In this document: positions 7,235 to 13,782 of the stretch, piece after piece | How the letters are laid out: each line of letters starts with the position of its first letter | Numbering within the stretch: position 1 is the first letter of the stretch | Origin: Lachnospiraceae bacterium | GTDB lineage: Bacteria > Bacillota > Clostridia > Lachnospirales > Lachnospiraceae | Reading direction: 5' to 3' | Assembly (NCBI GenBank): GCA_024691145.1 | Contig: JAILNW010000056.1 | Coordinates: 1 to 15,035, forward strand | Length of the DNA stretch: 15,035 bases | Translations under genes and position numbers: made by a program | The notes under the pieces: model-generated | What the model saw: only the letters and a program-made list of their open reading frames with translations | The model's database searches: none | What the model was told of the DNA's origin: nothing

Positions 7235-8515
7235 TTAATTAATATCTTTAAAATGAAACTGTTTTCTGCCCTCAGCATAATCAGCAACTATATGACCATC
7301 TCCATAAAGTCTGTACTTATAAGTAACAAGTCCATCAAGTCCTACAGGTCCTCTTGCATGAAGCTTAACAGTACTTACACCTACTTCAGCACCAAATCCA
7401 TATCTGAATCCATCTGCAAATCTTGTAGAACAGTTACAATAAACACCTGCAGAATCAACTAACTGCATAAAATGCTCTGTTGCTTCATCATTTTCAGTTA
7501 CAATGCTGTCTGTGTGATGTGAACCATACTTATTAATGTGATTAATGGCTTCATCTATATCATTAACAGTTTTTGCTGATATAATAAGATCTAGATACTC
7601 TGTAGCAAAATCCTCATCATTTGCTTCTTCACAATCAACAATATTCTGAATGTCCTTAGTTCCCTTTAAAGTTACACTCTTTTCCTTGAAAGCTTCATTC
7701 AGCTTAGGCATAAGCTTTCCAGCAATATCCTTATGTACAAGAAGTGTCTCAACAGCATTACATACTGCTACATACTGAGTCTTGGCATCTATAATAATCT
7801 TAACAGCCTTATCAACATCTGCATACTTATCAACATAAATATGGCAGATACCATCTGCATGTCCCATTACAGGAATCTTAGTATTATTCATAATATACTG
7901 CACAAACTGGTTAGAACCTCTTGGAATAAGAAGATCCACATATCCATTGCACTGTAAAAGCTCGCTTATCTCGCTTCTTGACTCTGCAAGCATAAAGCTT
8001 CCCTCAGGCACTCCTGCCTCCACAATAGATTTATATATAACATTAAATAATGCTTTATTAGTATTAAATGTCTCGCTTCCGCCTTTTAATATGGCACAAT
8101 TACCGCTTTTAAGACATAATGAGCTAATCTGTACAAGGGCATCTGGACGTGCCTCAAAGATAACACCTATAACACCTATAGGACATGATACTCTGTATAA
8201 CTTAAGATTCTCATCAAGTTCCCTTGCCATAAGCTTTTTGTTAAGAGGATCAGGAAGTTTAATCAGTTCCTTGATACCAGCTATAACATCCTGAAGCTTA
8301 TGCTCATCAAACTTAAGTCTCTTAAGCACCGCACTTGCAATATTGTCAGCCGTAGCTTTATCCATATCCACCTTGTTAGCTGCAAGAATCTCTTCTTTAT
8401 TAGCCTCAAGTGCTGCCATCATGCACTCTAATGCTTTATTTCTCTGTTCTGTAGTAAGGGCTGCCATCTTAGGGCTTACAGCCTTCATCTTCATAACCTG
8501 TTCTTTAATACTCAT
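7235..8515 (-). CDS. proA: Gamma-glutamyl phosphate reductase (glutamate-5-semialdehyde dehydrogenase)
   Basis: ProA reduces L-glutamyl 5-phosphate with NADPH to glutamate-5-semialdehyde, the second step of proline biosynthesis. The 426-residue protein has the family hallmarks: CPIGVIGVIFEARPDA at 111-126, LKGGSE at 143-148, the catalytic-cysteine segment VAVCNAVETLLVH around Cys252, and GPVGLDGLVTYKY at 389-401. I chose ATG 8515 (MSIKEQV) because GGAGAT (8522-8527) lies 8 bases ahead. The longer frame opens at a TTG (8533) upstream of that SD. The gene sits 22 bases downstream of a small membrane protein and 17 bases upstream of dtd. The usual partner proB (glutamate 5-kinase) is not in this window and must be elsewhere if the pathway is complete. 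Confidence 0.97.
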   Translation of the reverse strand: MSIKEQVMKMKAVSPKMAALTTEQRNKALECMMAALEANKEEILAANKVDMDKATADNIASAVLKRLKFDEHKLQDVIAGIKELIKLPDPLNKKLMARELDENLKLYRVSCPIGVIGVIFEARPDALVQISSLCLKSGNCAILKGGSETFNTNKALFNVIYKSIVEAGVPEGSFMLAESRSEISELLQCNGYVDLLIPRGSNQFVQYIMNNTKIPVMGHADGICHIYVDKYADVDKAVKIIIDAKTQYVAVCNAVETLLVHKDIAGKLMPKLNEAFKEKSVTLKGTKDIQNIVDCEEANDEDFATEYLDLIISAKTVNDIDEAINHINKYGSHHTDSIVTENDEATEHFMQLVDSAGVYCNCSTRFADGFRYGFGAEVGVSTVKLHARGPVGLDGLVTYKYRLYGDGHIVADYAEGRKQFHFKDIN

Positions 8516-8537
8516 GTCAACATCTCCAATCAAAATT

Positions 8538-8756
8538 CTATACGTAAACTACCTGCATGGAAAGATATGCATAGTAGCCCACAAGATAAATTGCAAGAAC
8601 CGCACATATACTAAGTATGACATAAAATCTTCTTACAATCTTTTTATAATTCTTATACATGTTCTCGTCTCTTTTTAATCTTTTAAAGTTACATATATAG
8701 TCAATAACGCCAAACACCCATAAAAATATAATGACAAATAATATGGTCCATTCCAT
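8538..8756 (-). CDS. Small two-helix membrane protein
   Basis: This 72-residue protein has two hydrophobic segments (residues about 3-22 and 43-65) joined by a basic loop (FKRLKRDENMYKNYKKIVRR). It therefore probably forms a hairpin in the cytoplasmic membrane with the loop inside. I recognise no family. The start is ATG 8756 (MEWTILF), supported by GAGGA at 8766-8770 nine bases upstream; the frame could extend to a TTG at 8786 but that lies upstream of the SD. It is the first gene of the cluster with proA and dtd, with only 22 bases to proA. An extended -10 promoter lies just upstream. Its function and any link to proline synthesis are unknown. Confidence 0.75.
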   Translation of the reverse strand: MEWTILFVIIFLWVFGVIDYICNFKRLKRDENMYKNYKKIVRRFYVILSICAVLAIYLVGYYAYLSMQVVYV

Positions 8757-8793
8757 AAAAACACATCCTCTTCTATTACTTCCCAACTACTAT

Positions 8794-8802
8794 ATTTTAG
8801 CA
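8794..8802 (-). promoter_or_regulatory. Extended -10 promoter of the small membrane protein-proA-dtd cluster
   Basis: The minus strand reads TGCTAAAAT at 8794-8802: an extended -10 (TGn) with a 5/6 -10 hexamer. The -35 position (about 8817-8822) reads TTTTAT, a weak match. The predicted start is near 8787, about 30 bases before ATG 8756. Confidence 0.5.
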
Positions 8803-8845
8803 TACATCAGAATAAAATAAAAGCATTTTCATGTGTTTACAACAG

Positions 8846-8874
8846 AAAAAAGGTTACCACAATCTGCAGCAACC
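8846..8874 (-). terminator. Terminator of the XRE-glycosyltransferase unit
   Basis: A 6-base stem on the minus strand (GGTTGC 8869-8874 with GTAACC 8852-8857, one G-U pair) is followed directly by six T (8846-8851). It lies about 120 bases beyond the glycosyltransferase stop and just ahead of the next promoter. The stem is short, but position and T-run support it. Confidence 0.6.
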
Positions 8875-8993
8875 CTTCTCCAACTTTGGCAAGTTTTTGT
8901 ATGCAATAAGCATTCAATAAAGGTAATAAACTTTCTATGGTTTAATTATATTAATCTAAGGTCTCATGCAAGTCACATGACAGCCTATTATTA

Positions 8994-10010
8994 TTAATTA
9001 AACTTGAAAATTCTCTGGCATACCTTATAACCTGACTGCACACACTTGCGTCCGAACCAGTTATTAACATTAAGCATACGGCCTACAAAATCATATCTCA
9101 TATCATCGTATAACTTATGATCATTCTTCTTCAAATAATCCCACAATTCATCACGTTTCTTAAGACTTTCCTTTGTTCCTATCTTAATTAAATATGCAGA
9201 ACTTACTATAGTTATCATGTTAAGGTACTTCTCCATATATTTTCTGCACTTCTTATCTGCTTTATGACTTCCGTCAAGGTAATCAATCATCAGCTTGTTA
9301 ACTCTTACCTGCTGGTCAATTCTGCTCATCATAACCTTCTCATTAACAGACTGGTCTTCTCTTCCTATAAAATAGTGGTAAAAGTCCACATTCATGTAGT
9401 ATAAACTCTTGATATATGGCAGTGGTTTAAATACAAAAATATTATCAACATAAAATGTATGCTTTGGTAGCTGTAAACCACACTCCTTAAGCACAGCAGT
9501 TCTGTAAATAACTGAATGCATAAGAATATTCTGGCTGTATCTGAAATGTCCTATCTCAGACCATGTAAATATACGGTTCTGTGGCAAAGCACTTTCATAA
9601 GATACAGTCTTCTGTTTTCCTTCATACAATTTGTCATAAATATAATTTGAAATAAGTAAATCAAGTTCTGTTCCTTTTGATAAGATGTCCTTTAAAAATC
9701 TGATTATGTCTTTTAGAACTTCAGAATCTACCCAATCATCACTGTCAACTACCTTGAAATATTCTCCTGTTGCACTGCTAAGACCTGCATTAACAGCGTC
9801 TCCATGTCCTCCATTAGGTTTATCAATTGCTTTAACAATATCAGGATACTTTTTTTCATACTGTCTTGCAATCTCCAATGTTTTATCTTTTGAACCATCG
9901 TTAACTATTATTATCTCTATATCCTGTCCCCCTGAAAGAAGACTATTAATAGCTCTTTCCATATATTCGGCAGAATTATAGCATGGTATTGCTACCGATA
10001 AAACCTTCAT
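8994..10010 (-). CDS. Family 2 glycosyltransferase
   Basis: This 338-residue protein has an N-terminal GT-A domain of glycosyltransferase family 2. It shows LSVAIPCYNSAEYMERAINSL at 4-24, VNDGS at 36-40 (nucleotide binding), NGGHGDAVNAGL at 66-77 and the metal-binding DSDD at 89-92. YVDN near 187-190 and REDQS near 217-221 are plausible acceptor-site positions. No membrane anchor is evident, so it is likely cytoplasmic or membrane-associated. Such enzymes transfer a sugar from a nucleotide-sugar to a cell-surface polysaccharide, glycolipid or protein; donor and acceptor cannot be told here. The start is ATG 10010 with GAGGG at 10016-10020, spacing 5. It lies 27 bases downstream of an XRE regulator and is not in a polysaccharide cluster. 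Confidence 0.92.
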   Translation of the reverse strand: MKVLSVAIPCYNSAEYMERAINSLLSGGQDIEIIIVNDGSKDKTLEIARQYEKKYPDIVKAIDKPNGGHGDAVNAGLSSATGEYFKVVDSDDWVDSEVLKDIIRFLKDILSKGTELDLLISNYIYDKLYEGKQKTVSYESALPQNRIFTWSEIGHFRYSQNILMHSVIYRTAVLKECGLQLPKHTFYVDNIFVFKPLPYIKSLYYMNVDFYHYFIGREDQSVNEKVMMSRIDQQVRVNKLMIDYLDGSHKADKKCRKYMEKYLNMITIVSSAYLIKIGTKESLKKRDELWDYLKKNDHKLYDDMRYDFVGRMLNVNNWFGRKCVQSGYKVCQRIFKFN

Positions 10011-10037
10011 ATAATCCCTCTTTTTCTAACTTATTAG

Positions 10038-10373
10038 TTACTTCATATCCCTTGCCATATCTCTGTCCTGTACAATAGTCTGTACAATGGCAAGGCACTT
10101 CTCTCTGTCCACATCATTGAGCTTTTCAAAATATCTTGTAAGTCTTGCTCTTGGTGTATTGGCCTCAGGTGCCTTAACAACATGACCAACCAGTGTATCT
10201 ATAGATACGCTGAAATAATCTGCAATCTTAATTAGAACCTCAATGTTAGGTGAAGATGTTTCCTTCTCATAACTGCTCACCATCTGCTGAGTCAGTCCAA
10301 GTGCTTCTCCAAGCTTTGCCTGGCTTACTTTTTTATCTTTTCTGATACGTTCAAGATTAGTCCCAAATGACAC
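10038..10373 (-). CDS. XRE-family helix-turn-helix transcriptional regulator
   Basis: This 111-residue protein has a Cro/C1-type helix-turn-helix at about residues 6-62: NLERIRKDKKVSQAKLGEAL, then GLTQQMVSSYEKETSSPN and IADYFSVSIDTLVG. A helical C-terminal tail (about 76-105) could mediate dimerisation. The start codon is GTG at 10373, chosen because GGAGG (10382-10386) precedes it by 8 bases and no ATG is nearby. It is cotranscribed with the glycosyltransferase, 27 bases downstream. Two inverted repeats upstream (10433-10442, 10444-10462) are candidate operators for autoregulation. Family assignment is firm; target genes are inferred. Confidence 0.93.
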   Translation of the reverse strand: MSFGTNLERIRKDKKVSQAKLGEALGLTQQMVSSYEKETSSPNIEVLIKIADYFSVSIDTLVGHVVKAPEANTPRARLTRYFEKLNDVDREKCLAIVQTIVQDRDMARDMK

Positions 10374-10408
10374 TCTTGTTTCCTCCTTCTAATACTAAAC
10401 ACCATACT

Positions 10409-10414
10409 ATTATA
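10409..10414 (-). promoter_or_regulatory. -10 element of the XRE regulator promoter
   Basis: The minus strand reads TATAAT at 10409-10414, a perfect -10 element 35 bases upstream of GTG 10373. At 17-base spacing the -35 would be TAGTTG, a poor match. A better hexamer TTGTAA (10429-10434) is only 14 bases away. The weak -35 region coincides with the inverted repeats described next to it. Confidence 0.5.
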
Positions 10415-10432
10415 TCCGAAACTCACATTTAC

Positions 10433-10462
10433 AACTATAGTTAGTATATTCCAAAAATATAC
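10433..10462. promoter_or_regulatory. Two adjacent inverted repeats, candidate operator of the XRE regulator
   Basis: A perfect 10-base palindrome AACTATAGTT (10433-10442) is followed one base later by a 7-base inverted repeat, GTATATT and AATATAC, separated by 5 bases (10444-10462). Together they lie at and just upstream of the -35 region of the XRE promoter. This is where a Cro/C1-type protein would bind. The second repeat could also be a weak hairpin after pdp, but it lacks a T-run. Confidence 0.45.
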
Positions 10463-10488
10463 CATCCATTTTATTATACTACATAATC

Positions 10489-11805
10489 TCAACTTTTCAA
10501 GAATTTATTTATTATTCTTAAAATAATTGGTCGTTTTTCTGGCTGTACTTCCCTTATTTTACAAGAATCTTCCAATATTTTGCAGGCGCCTTCCAGTTTA
10601 TTACAATTATTTGTATACAATACTGCAATTGTATCTCCCTGGTTTACATAATCTCCTACCTTCTTTTTAAGAACAATTCCTGCAGAATAATCTATAAGGC
10701 TTTCCTTTGTTTCTCTTCCTGCTTCAAGGACAACTGATGCTATTCCGCACTGCTCAGTGTTTATTGAAGCAATGTAACCACTTTTAGAAGCCTTGACTTC
10801 CATTGTATGCTGTGCTTTATCAAATAATTCTGTATTTCTTATGTATTCTGCATTACCACCATGTGCTTCAACCATTAAAGCAAGTTTTTCCAATGCTTTT
10901 CCTGACTTTATGGCATCCTTGACCATTTCTCTGCATGTATCTATATCGCCTTTATCCGCAAGTAAAAGCATATGTGTTGCTAGTTCAATACAAATATCAG
11001 TTAAGTCCTCAGGTCCCTGTCCTTTTAAAGTATTAACAGCCTCAATAACCTCAAGTGAATTACCTATGGCATTGCCAAGTGGTATGTCCATATCTGTTAT
11101 TAGTGCAGCAACTTTTCTTCCAGCTTTGTTACCAATCTCCACCATTTTCTCTGCAAGCAGATATGCATCTTCCTCAGTTTTCATAAATGCTCCGCTTCCC
11201 ATTTTCACATCAAGTAAAATGCAGTCGCTTCCTGAAGCCAGTTTTTTGCTCATTATGGAAGAGGCAATTAAAGGAACACTGTCTACTGTTGCTGTAACAT
11301 CTCTTAGTGCATAAAGTTTCTTATCTGCCGGTGCTATATTACCTGACTGCCCTATAACACTAAGTCCTGTTTTATTAACTATATCAAAAAACTCTTCTCT
11401 TCCTATTGTTGTATTATATCCTGGTATAGATTCGAGTTTGTCTATAGTTCCTCCTGTATGTCCAAGTCCTTTTCCTGACATTTTGGCAACCTTAACGCCA
11501 CAGGCAGCTACTATAGGTGCAACAACAAGTGTTGTCTTGTCACCAACGCCTCCTGTACTGTGTTTATCAACTTTTATGCCTTCTATGGCACTAAGATCCA
11601 CCATATCTCCTGACTTTGCCATAGCCATTGTAAGATTCGTCATTTCCTCATCAGTCATGCCGTTAAAGTAAACAGCCATCATAAATGCAGACATCTGATA
11701 ATCTGGTATATCTCCTTTAACAAATCCTTCTATCATCCATGTTATTTCTTCATTAGTTAATTCTTCATTATGTTTTTTCTTTGTAATGATATCATACATT
11801 CTCAT
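10489..11805 (-). CDS. pdp: Pyrimidine-nucleoside phosphorylase
   Basis: This enzyme cleaves uridine, deoxyuridine or thymidine with phosphate to the free base and (deoxy)ribose 1-phosphate. The 438-residue protein matches the family in length (about 433) and motifs: KHSTGGVGDK at 81-90 (phosphate site), KMSGKGLGHTGGTIDKLESI at 108-127 and ASSIMSKKLASG near 182-193. An N-terminal helical domain (1-65) precedes the phosphate-binding domain; a C-terminal domain (from about 330) contains the GDYVNQGDTIAVLYT turn. The start is ATG 11805, two bases after the cdd stop, with AAAGGA (11816-11821) inside cdd, so translation is likely coupled. Gram-positive homologues are usually the broad-specificity Pdp; thymidine-specific DeoA cannot be excluded by reading alone. 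Confidence 0.93.
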   Translation of the reverse strand: MRMYDIITKKKHNEELTNEEITWMIEGFVKGDIPDYQMSAFMMAVYFNGMTDEEMTNLTMAMAKSGDMVDLSAIEGIKVDKHSTGGVGDKTTLVVAPIVAACGVKVAKMSGKGLGHTGGTIDKLESIPGYNTTIGREEFFDIVNKTGLSVIGQSGNIAPADKKLYALRDVTATVDSVPLIASSIMSKKLASGSDCILLDVKMGSGAFMKTEEDAYLLAEKMVEIGNKAGRKVAALITDMDIPLGNAIGNSLEVIEAVNTLKGQGPEDLTDICIELATHMLLLADKGDIDTCREMVKDAIKSGKALEKLALMVEAHGGNAEYIRNTELFDKAQHTMEVKASKSGYIASINTEQCGIASVVLEAGRETKESLIDYSAGIVLKKKVGDYVNQGDTIAVLYTNNCNKLEGACKILEDSCKIREVQPEKRPIILRIINKFLKS

Positions 11806-11807
11806 AA

Positions 11808-12233
11808 TCAGTTTTTCCTTTCTGTCGTAATTTCTGCCATACTATCCTCTGAAAATGCCAATGGCAATAGTTCCTTTAGAGTATATACTTTATACTCATT
11901 TATGCTTTTAGCAAGTACAATTCTAAAACCTTCTTCACAAAACTCCTGCATAACCTGCCTGCAGGCTCCACAAGGTGGACAGTAATCTGTTATATTGCCT
12001 TCCTTTCCTCCCACAATTACAATGTAATCAAAGTCTCTGTTACCTTCTCTTACAGCAGTAAAAAAGGCATTCCTTTCAGCGCAGATTGTAAGGGAATATG
12101 ATGCATTCTCTATGTTATTGCCAAGATACACCTTTCCGCTTTTGGTTACAAGCACAGCTGATACATAAAAATCTGAGTATGGGGCATAACTGTTCCCTAC
12201 GTTATTTATTGCTGTCTCAATTGCTTTCTCCAA
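11808..12233 (-). CDS. cdd: Cytidine deaminase (start assigned to TTG 12233)
   Basis: Cdd deaminates cytidine and deoxycytidine to uridine and deoxyuridine using a zinc-activated water. The motifs are complete: YAPYSDFYVSAVL near the N-terminus, NNIENASYSLTI (ribose-binding Asn and Glu), CAER (zinc Cys and catalytic Glu) and PPCGACRQ (two zinc Cys). The frame opens at a GTG (12263) immediately after a stop codon. However, the promoter at 12274-12302 places transcription start near 12266, leaving that GTG without a leader or SD. In-frame TTG 12233 follows a GGAG (12245-12248) by 11 bases and gives about 15 residues before YAPYS, close to B. subtilis Cdd. I therefore prefer 12233 (141 residues); 12263 (151 residues) remains possible. 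The gene is followed 2 bases later by pdp. Confidence 0.9.
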   Translation of the reverse strand: MEKAIETAINNVGNSYAPYSDFYVSAVLVTKSGKVYLGNNIENASYSLTICAERNAFFTAVREGNRDFDYIVIVGGKEGNITDYCPPCGACRQVMQEFCEEGFRIVLAKSINEYKVYTLKELLPLAFSEDSMAEITTERKN

Positions 12234-12273
12234 ACTACACTCATCTCCAATCTCTCTTTTCACTTACATTTAT

Positions 12274-12302
12274 AGTATATCATGTTGATTTACAAACGTC
12301 AA
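12274..12302 (-). promoter_or_regulatory. Promoter of the cdd-pdp operon
   Basis: On the minus strand TTGACG (12297-12302, 5/6) and TATACT (12274-12279, 5/6) are separated by exactly 17 bases. The predicted start is near 12266. This is one of the best promoters in the window, and it decides the cdd start discussion. Confidence 0.8.
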
Positions 12303-12330
12303 AGGTATAAATCTTAAATGTTTATAAAAT

Positions 12331-12370
12331 AACCCTCTTTACTGAATTTACTTTATCCAGTAAAGAGGGT
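12331..12370 (-). terminator. Terminator after the TM-soluble-TM protein
   Basis: A 13-base perfect stem (12332-12344 with 12358-12370, ACCCTCTTTACTG / CAGTAAAGAGGGT) has a 13-base loop. On the minus strand it is followed by TATTTTATAA, a modest T-rich tail. It lies 24 bases beyond the stop at 12394. Confidence 0.8.
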
Positions 12371-12393
12371 ACCTATCAATTGTTCCTCTGTTT

Positions 12394-12819
12394 TTATAAC
12401 ATAATCAAAAGCCAAATAGCAAATAAATCATAAACAAATACAAATATTCCTAAAACTGTTATGCCCCCATTTTCTAACTCTGCATAATTTTCTGACTTTG
12501 CATAATTATCAAAACAAACTTTTTTGTTATTTTCATCATAACAAATTTCGATAATATCATCTTCTTTATAAACATAACCATTTGGCGATGATAAACACTC
12601 TGATCTATAAACTGTTCCATTATCAGTAAATTCCAACTTCACAAACGTTCTCCTCCGTACTCTATAAGTACATATTACCTTTGCCTTAGCAACCTTATTA
12701 CATTTTTTTAATAGTTTTTTATCATATATTTTGGAATAAAAATATAAAAAAGTTAATGAAAGCGCCAAAAAGATATGGCTCCCCATAAATATTAAACCAC
12801 CTAAACTTTCATCGCTCAT
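12394..12819 (-). CDS. Membrane protein with a central soluble domain flanked by two helices
   Basis: This 141-residue protein has membrane segments at about 8-28 and 118-141. Between them lies a soluble domain (about 45-108) rich in beta strand: AKAKVICTYRVRRRTFVKLEF, then VYRSECLSSPNGYVYKEDDIIEICYDENNKKVCF. The order helix, beta-barrel-like domain, helix resembles DUF3592-type or NfeD-like proteins, but I cannot make a confident family call. The start is ATG 12819 with AGGAG at 12829-12833, spacing 9. It has its own extended -10 promoter and a strong terminator, so it is a single-gene unit. Function is unknown. Confidence 0.82.
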   Translation of the reverse strand: MSDESLGGLIFMGSHIFLALSLTFLYFYSKIYDKKLLKKCNKVAKAKVICTYRVRRRTFVKLEFTDNGTVYRSECLSSPNGYVYKEDDIIEICYDENNKKVCFDNYAKSENYAELENGGITVLGIFVFVYDLFAIWLLIML

Positions 12820-12850
12820 TTTAAATCTCTCCTTTATCTATGATAGAATA

Positions 12851-12859
12851 ATTGTAACA
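12851..12859 (-). promoter_or_regulatory. Extended -10 promoter of the 12394-12819 gene
   Basis: The minus strand reads TGTTACAAT at 12851-12859, a TGn extended -10 with TACAAT (5/6). The -35 region (about 12874-12879, ATGAAT) is a weak match. The leader would be about 25 bases with the SD near its 5' end. Confidence 0.5.
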
Positions 12860-12984
12860 TATTAAGTTGTATCATTCATTAGAAAAGGATTAAAATATGA
12901 TAAATATCGACCATATTCAATTATTCTAACCGTAAACAGGGGCATTATTTACGAAATTGTTTTAAATATTATACAATATTGAGG

Positions 12985-13013
12985 TTGACTTTTACAATAA
13001 AATAATATAGAAT
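12985..13013 (+). promoter_or_regulatory. Promoter of tRNA-Leu
   Basis: TTGACT (12985-12990, 5/6) and TAGAAT (13008-13013, 5/6) are spaced by 17 bases. Transcription would begin near 13020, a few bases before the mature tRNA 5' end at 13026. Confidence 0.8.
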
Positions 13014-13025
13014 ATATTGTGTTGA

Positions 13026-13105
13026 GCGGATGTGGCGGAACTGGCAGACGCGCTAGACTTAGGATCTAGTGGGTGACCGTGCAGGTTCGATTCCTGTCAT
13101 CCGCA
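13026..13105 (+). tRNA. tRNA-Leu (anticodon UAG)
   Basis: This is an 80-base class II tRNA. The acceptor stem GCGGATG (13026-13032) pairs with CATCCGC (13098-13104), with discriminator A13105. The anticodon stem CTAGA/TCTAG (13053-13057, 13065-13069) encloses loop CTTAGGA, giving anticodon TAG (13060-13062), which reads CUA leucine codons. A T-arm GCAGG-TTCGATT-CCTGT and a variable arm after 13069 complete the fold. The 3' CCA is not encoded (CTA follows), so it is added after transcription. It has its own promoter (12985-13013) and terminator (13115-13147). Confidence 0.97.
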
Positions 13106-13114
13106 CTAACTTTT

Positions 13115-13147
13115 GGCACTTTGTGATTTTCATAAGGTGCCTTTTTT
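13115..13147 (+). terminator. Terminator of tRNA-Leu, abutting the next gene's ribosome binding site
   Basis: GGCACTTT (13115-13122) pairs with AAGGTGCC (13134-13141) over 8 bases (one G-U) with an 11-base loop, followed by six T (13142-13147). The Shine-Dalgarno GGGAGG of the next gene starts at 13151, only three bases on. Confidence 0.9.
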
Positions 13148-13162
13148 ATTGGGAGGTTTTTA

Positions 13163-13615
13163 ATGCAAAACGTAGAAAATAACATTGATATATGGCAAAA
13201 GTTATATGAAGCTGCAAAGAAAGAGTATCACCCAGAAGAGGTGTCACCATTTATCATGGCTCATCATGTTGTATGTGCTATAGAAGCAGAAAACGGAGAG
13301 ATTTTTACAGGATTTTGTATAGAAGGCTGTAGCGGTGTAATTAATCTCTGTGCAGAACGAGTAGCAGCTCTAAGAATGTACGCTGACAGTGGTCAGACTG
13401 TAGTCAAGCGCTTAATAGCATTTTTAGACAAACCGCCATATGGCGAAGGCAGTGGAATGCCTTGCGGTGCGTGTCGTGAATTTTTTATGCAGCTAAACCA
13501 GCTAAATGAAAATATGGAGATTCTCACAGATTATAATACAAGAGAAACTGTAACCTTAAAGGAAATAATGCCTTATTGGTGGGGAAAAGAACGATGTGAA
13601 AAAGCCCAGCAGTAA
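13163..13615 (+). CDS. Atypical cytidine-deaminase-fold protein
   Basis: This 150-residue protein keeps the zinc and catalytic residues of the cytidine deaminase superfamily: CAER with Cys63 and Glu65, and PCGACREF with Cys101 and Cys104. The substrate end differs from true Cdd. The usual YAPYSxFxVGAAL is replaced by VSPFIMAHHVVCAI, and the ribose-contacting NIENA stretch reads CIEGC, keeping Glu but losing the Asn. A deaminase of a different substrate (for example a modified nucleoside or free base, or a blasticidin-S-deaminase-like role) is therefore more likely than cytidine; this is inference. The start is ATG 13163 with GGGAGG at 13151-13156, spacing 6. I see no promoter between it and the tRNA-Leu terminator, so expression may come by readthrough. 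A canonical Cdd lies 0.9 kb away on the other strand. Confidence 0.88.
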   Translation: MQNVENNIDIWQKLYEAAKKEYHPEEVSPFIMAHHVVCAIEAENGEIFTGFCIEGCSGVINLCAERVAALRMYADSGQTVVKRLIAFLDKPPYGEGSGMPCGACREFFMQLNQLNENMEILTDYNTRETVTLKEIMPYWWGKERCEKAQQ

Positions 13616-13702
13616 TTTTTTATCCTCTGTCAAAATGTGAATTCTATGACTTCACGCCTTTGAAAATGTCTGGTTAAGTCAAAAGATAATGTAGAAATCG
13701 AG

Positions 13703-13736
13703 GAAAATTCAGTTGTTCGAATTATTCGAACAACTG
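13703..13736 (-). terminator. Perfect 27-base palindrome, possible terminator of the AbiE-like operon
   Basis: Arms of 13 bases (13710-13722 and 13724-13736, CAGTTGTTCGAAT / ATTCGAACAACTG) surround one central base, so the real loop would be a few bases of the arms. On the minus strand it is followed by AATTTTCC, a weak T-run, about 47 bases beyond the AbiEii stop. On the plus strand it follows the deaminase by about 95 bases with no T-run. Terminator is the simplest reading; a protein-binding palindrome is the alternative. Confidence 0.5.
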
Positions 13737-13782
13737 CTATTCTCGTCTCAAAAAATCCTTGCAAATAAATGATTAATGTACA

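Noticed and set aside
8516..8533. Longer proA start at TTG 8533
   Set aside because: The Shine-Dalgarno GGAGAT (8522-8527) lies inside this extension, 8 bases before ATG 8515, so 8515 is the better start.
8757..8786. Longer start of the small membrane protein at TTG 8786
   Set aside because: The GAGGA at 8766-8770 falls within the extension and serves ATG 8756. The extension would also begin at or before the predicted transcript start.
10444..10462. Intrinsic terminator after pdp
   Set aside because: The hairpin is only 7 A/T-rich base pairs and has no T-run after it, so it is better read as an operator-like repeat.
13088..13105. tRNA-Leu 3' end as an integration site (attB/attL)
   Set aside because: No second copy of the tRNA 3' end and no integrase is seen in the window. 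Island insertion remains only a suggestion.
13710..13736. LexA box in the palindrome between the deaminase and AbiE genes
   Set aside because: GTTC and GAAC occur in the opposite order and spacing to the GAAC-N4-GTTC consensus.
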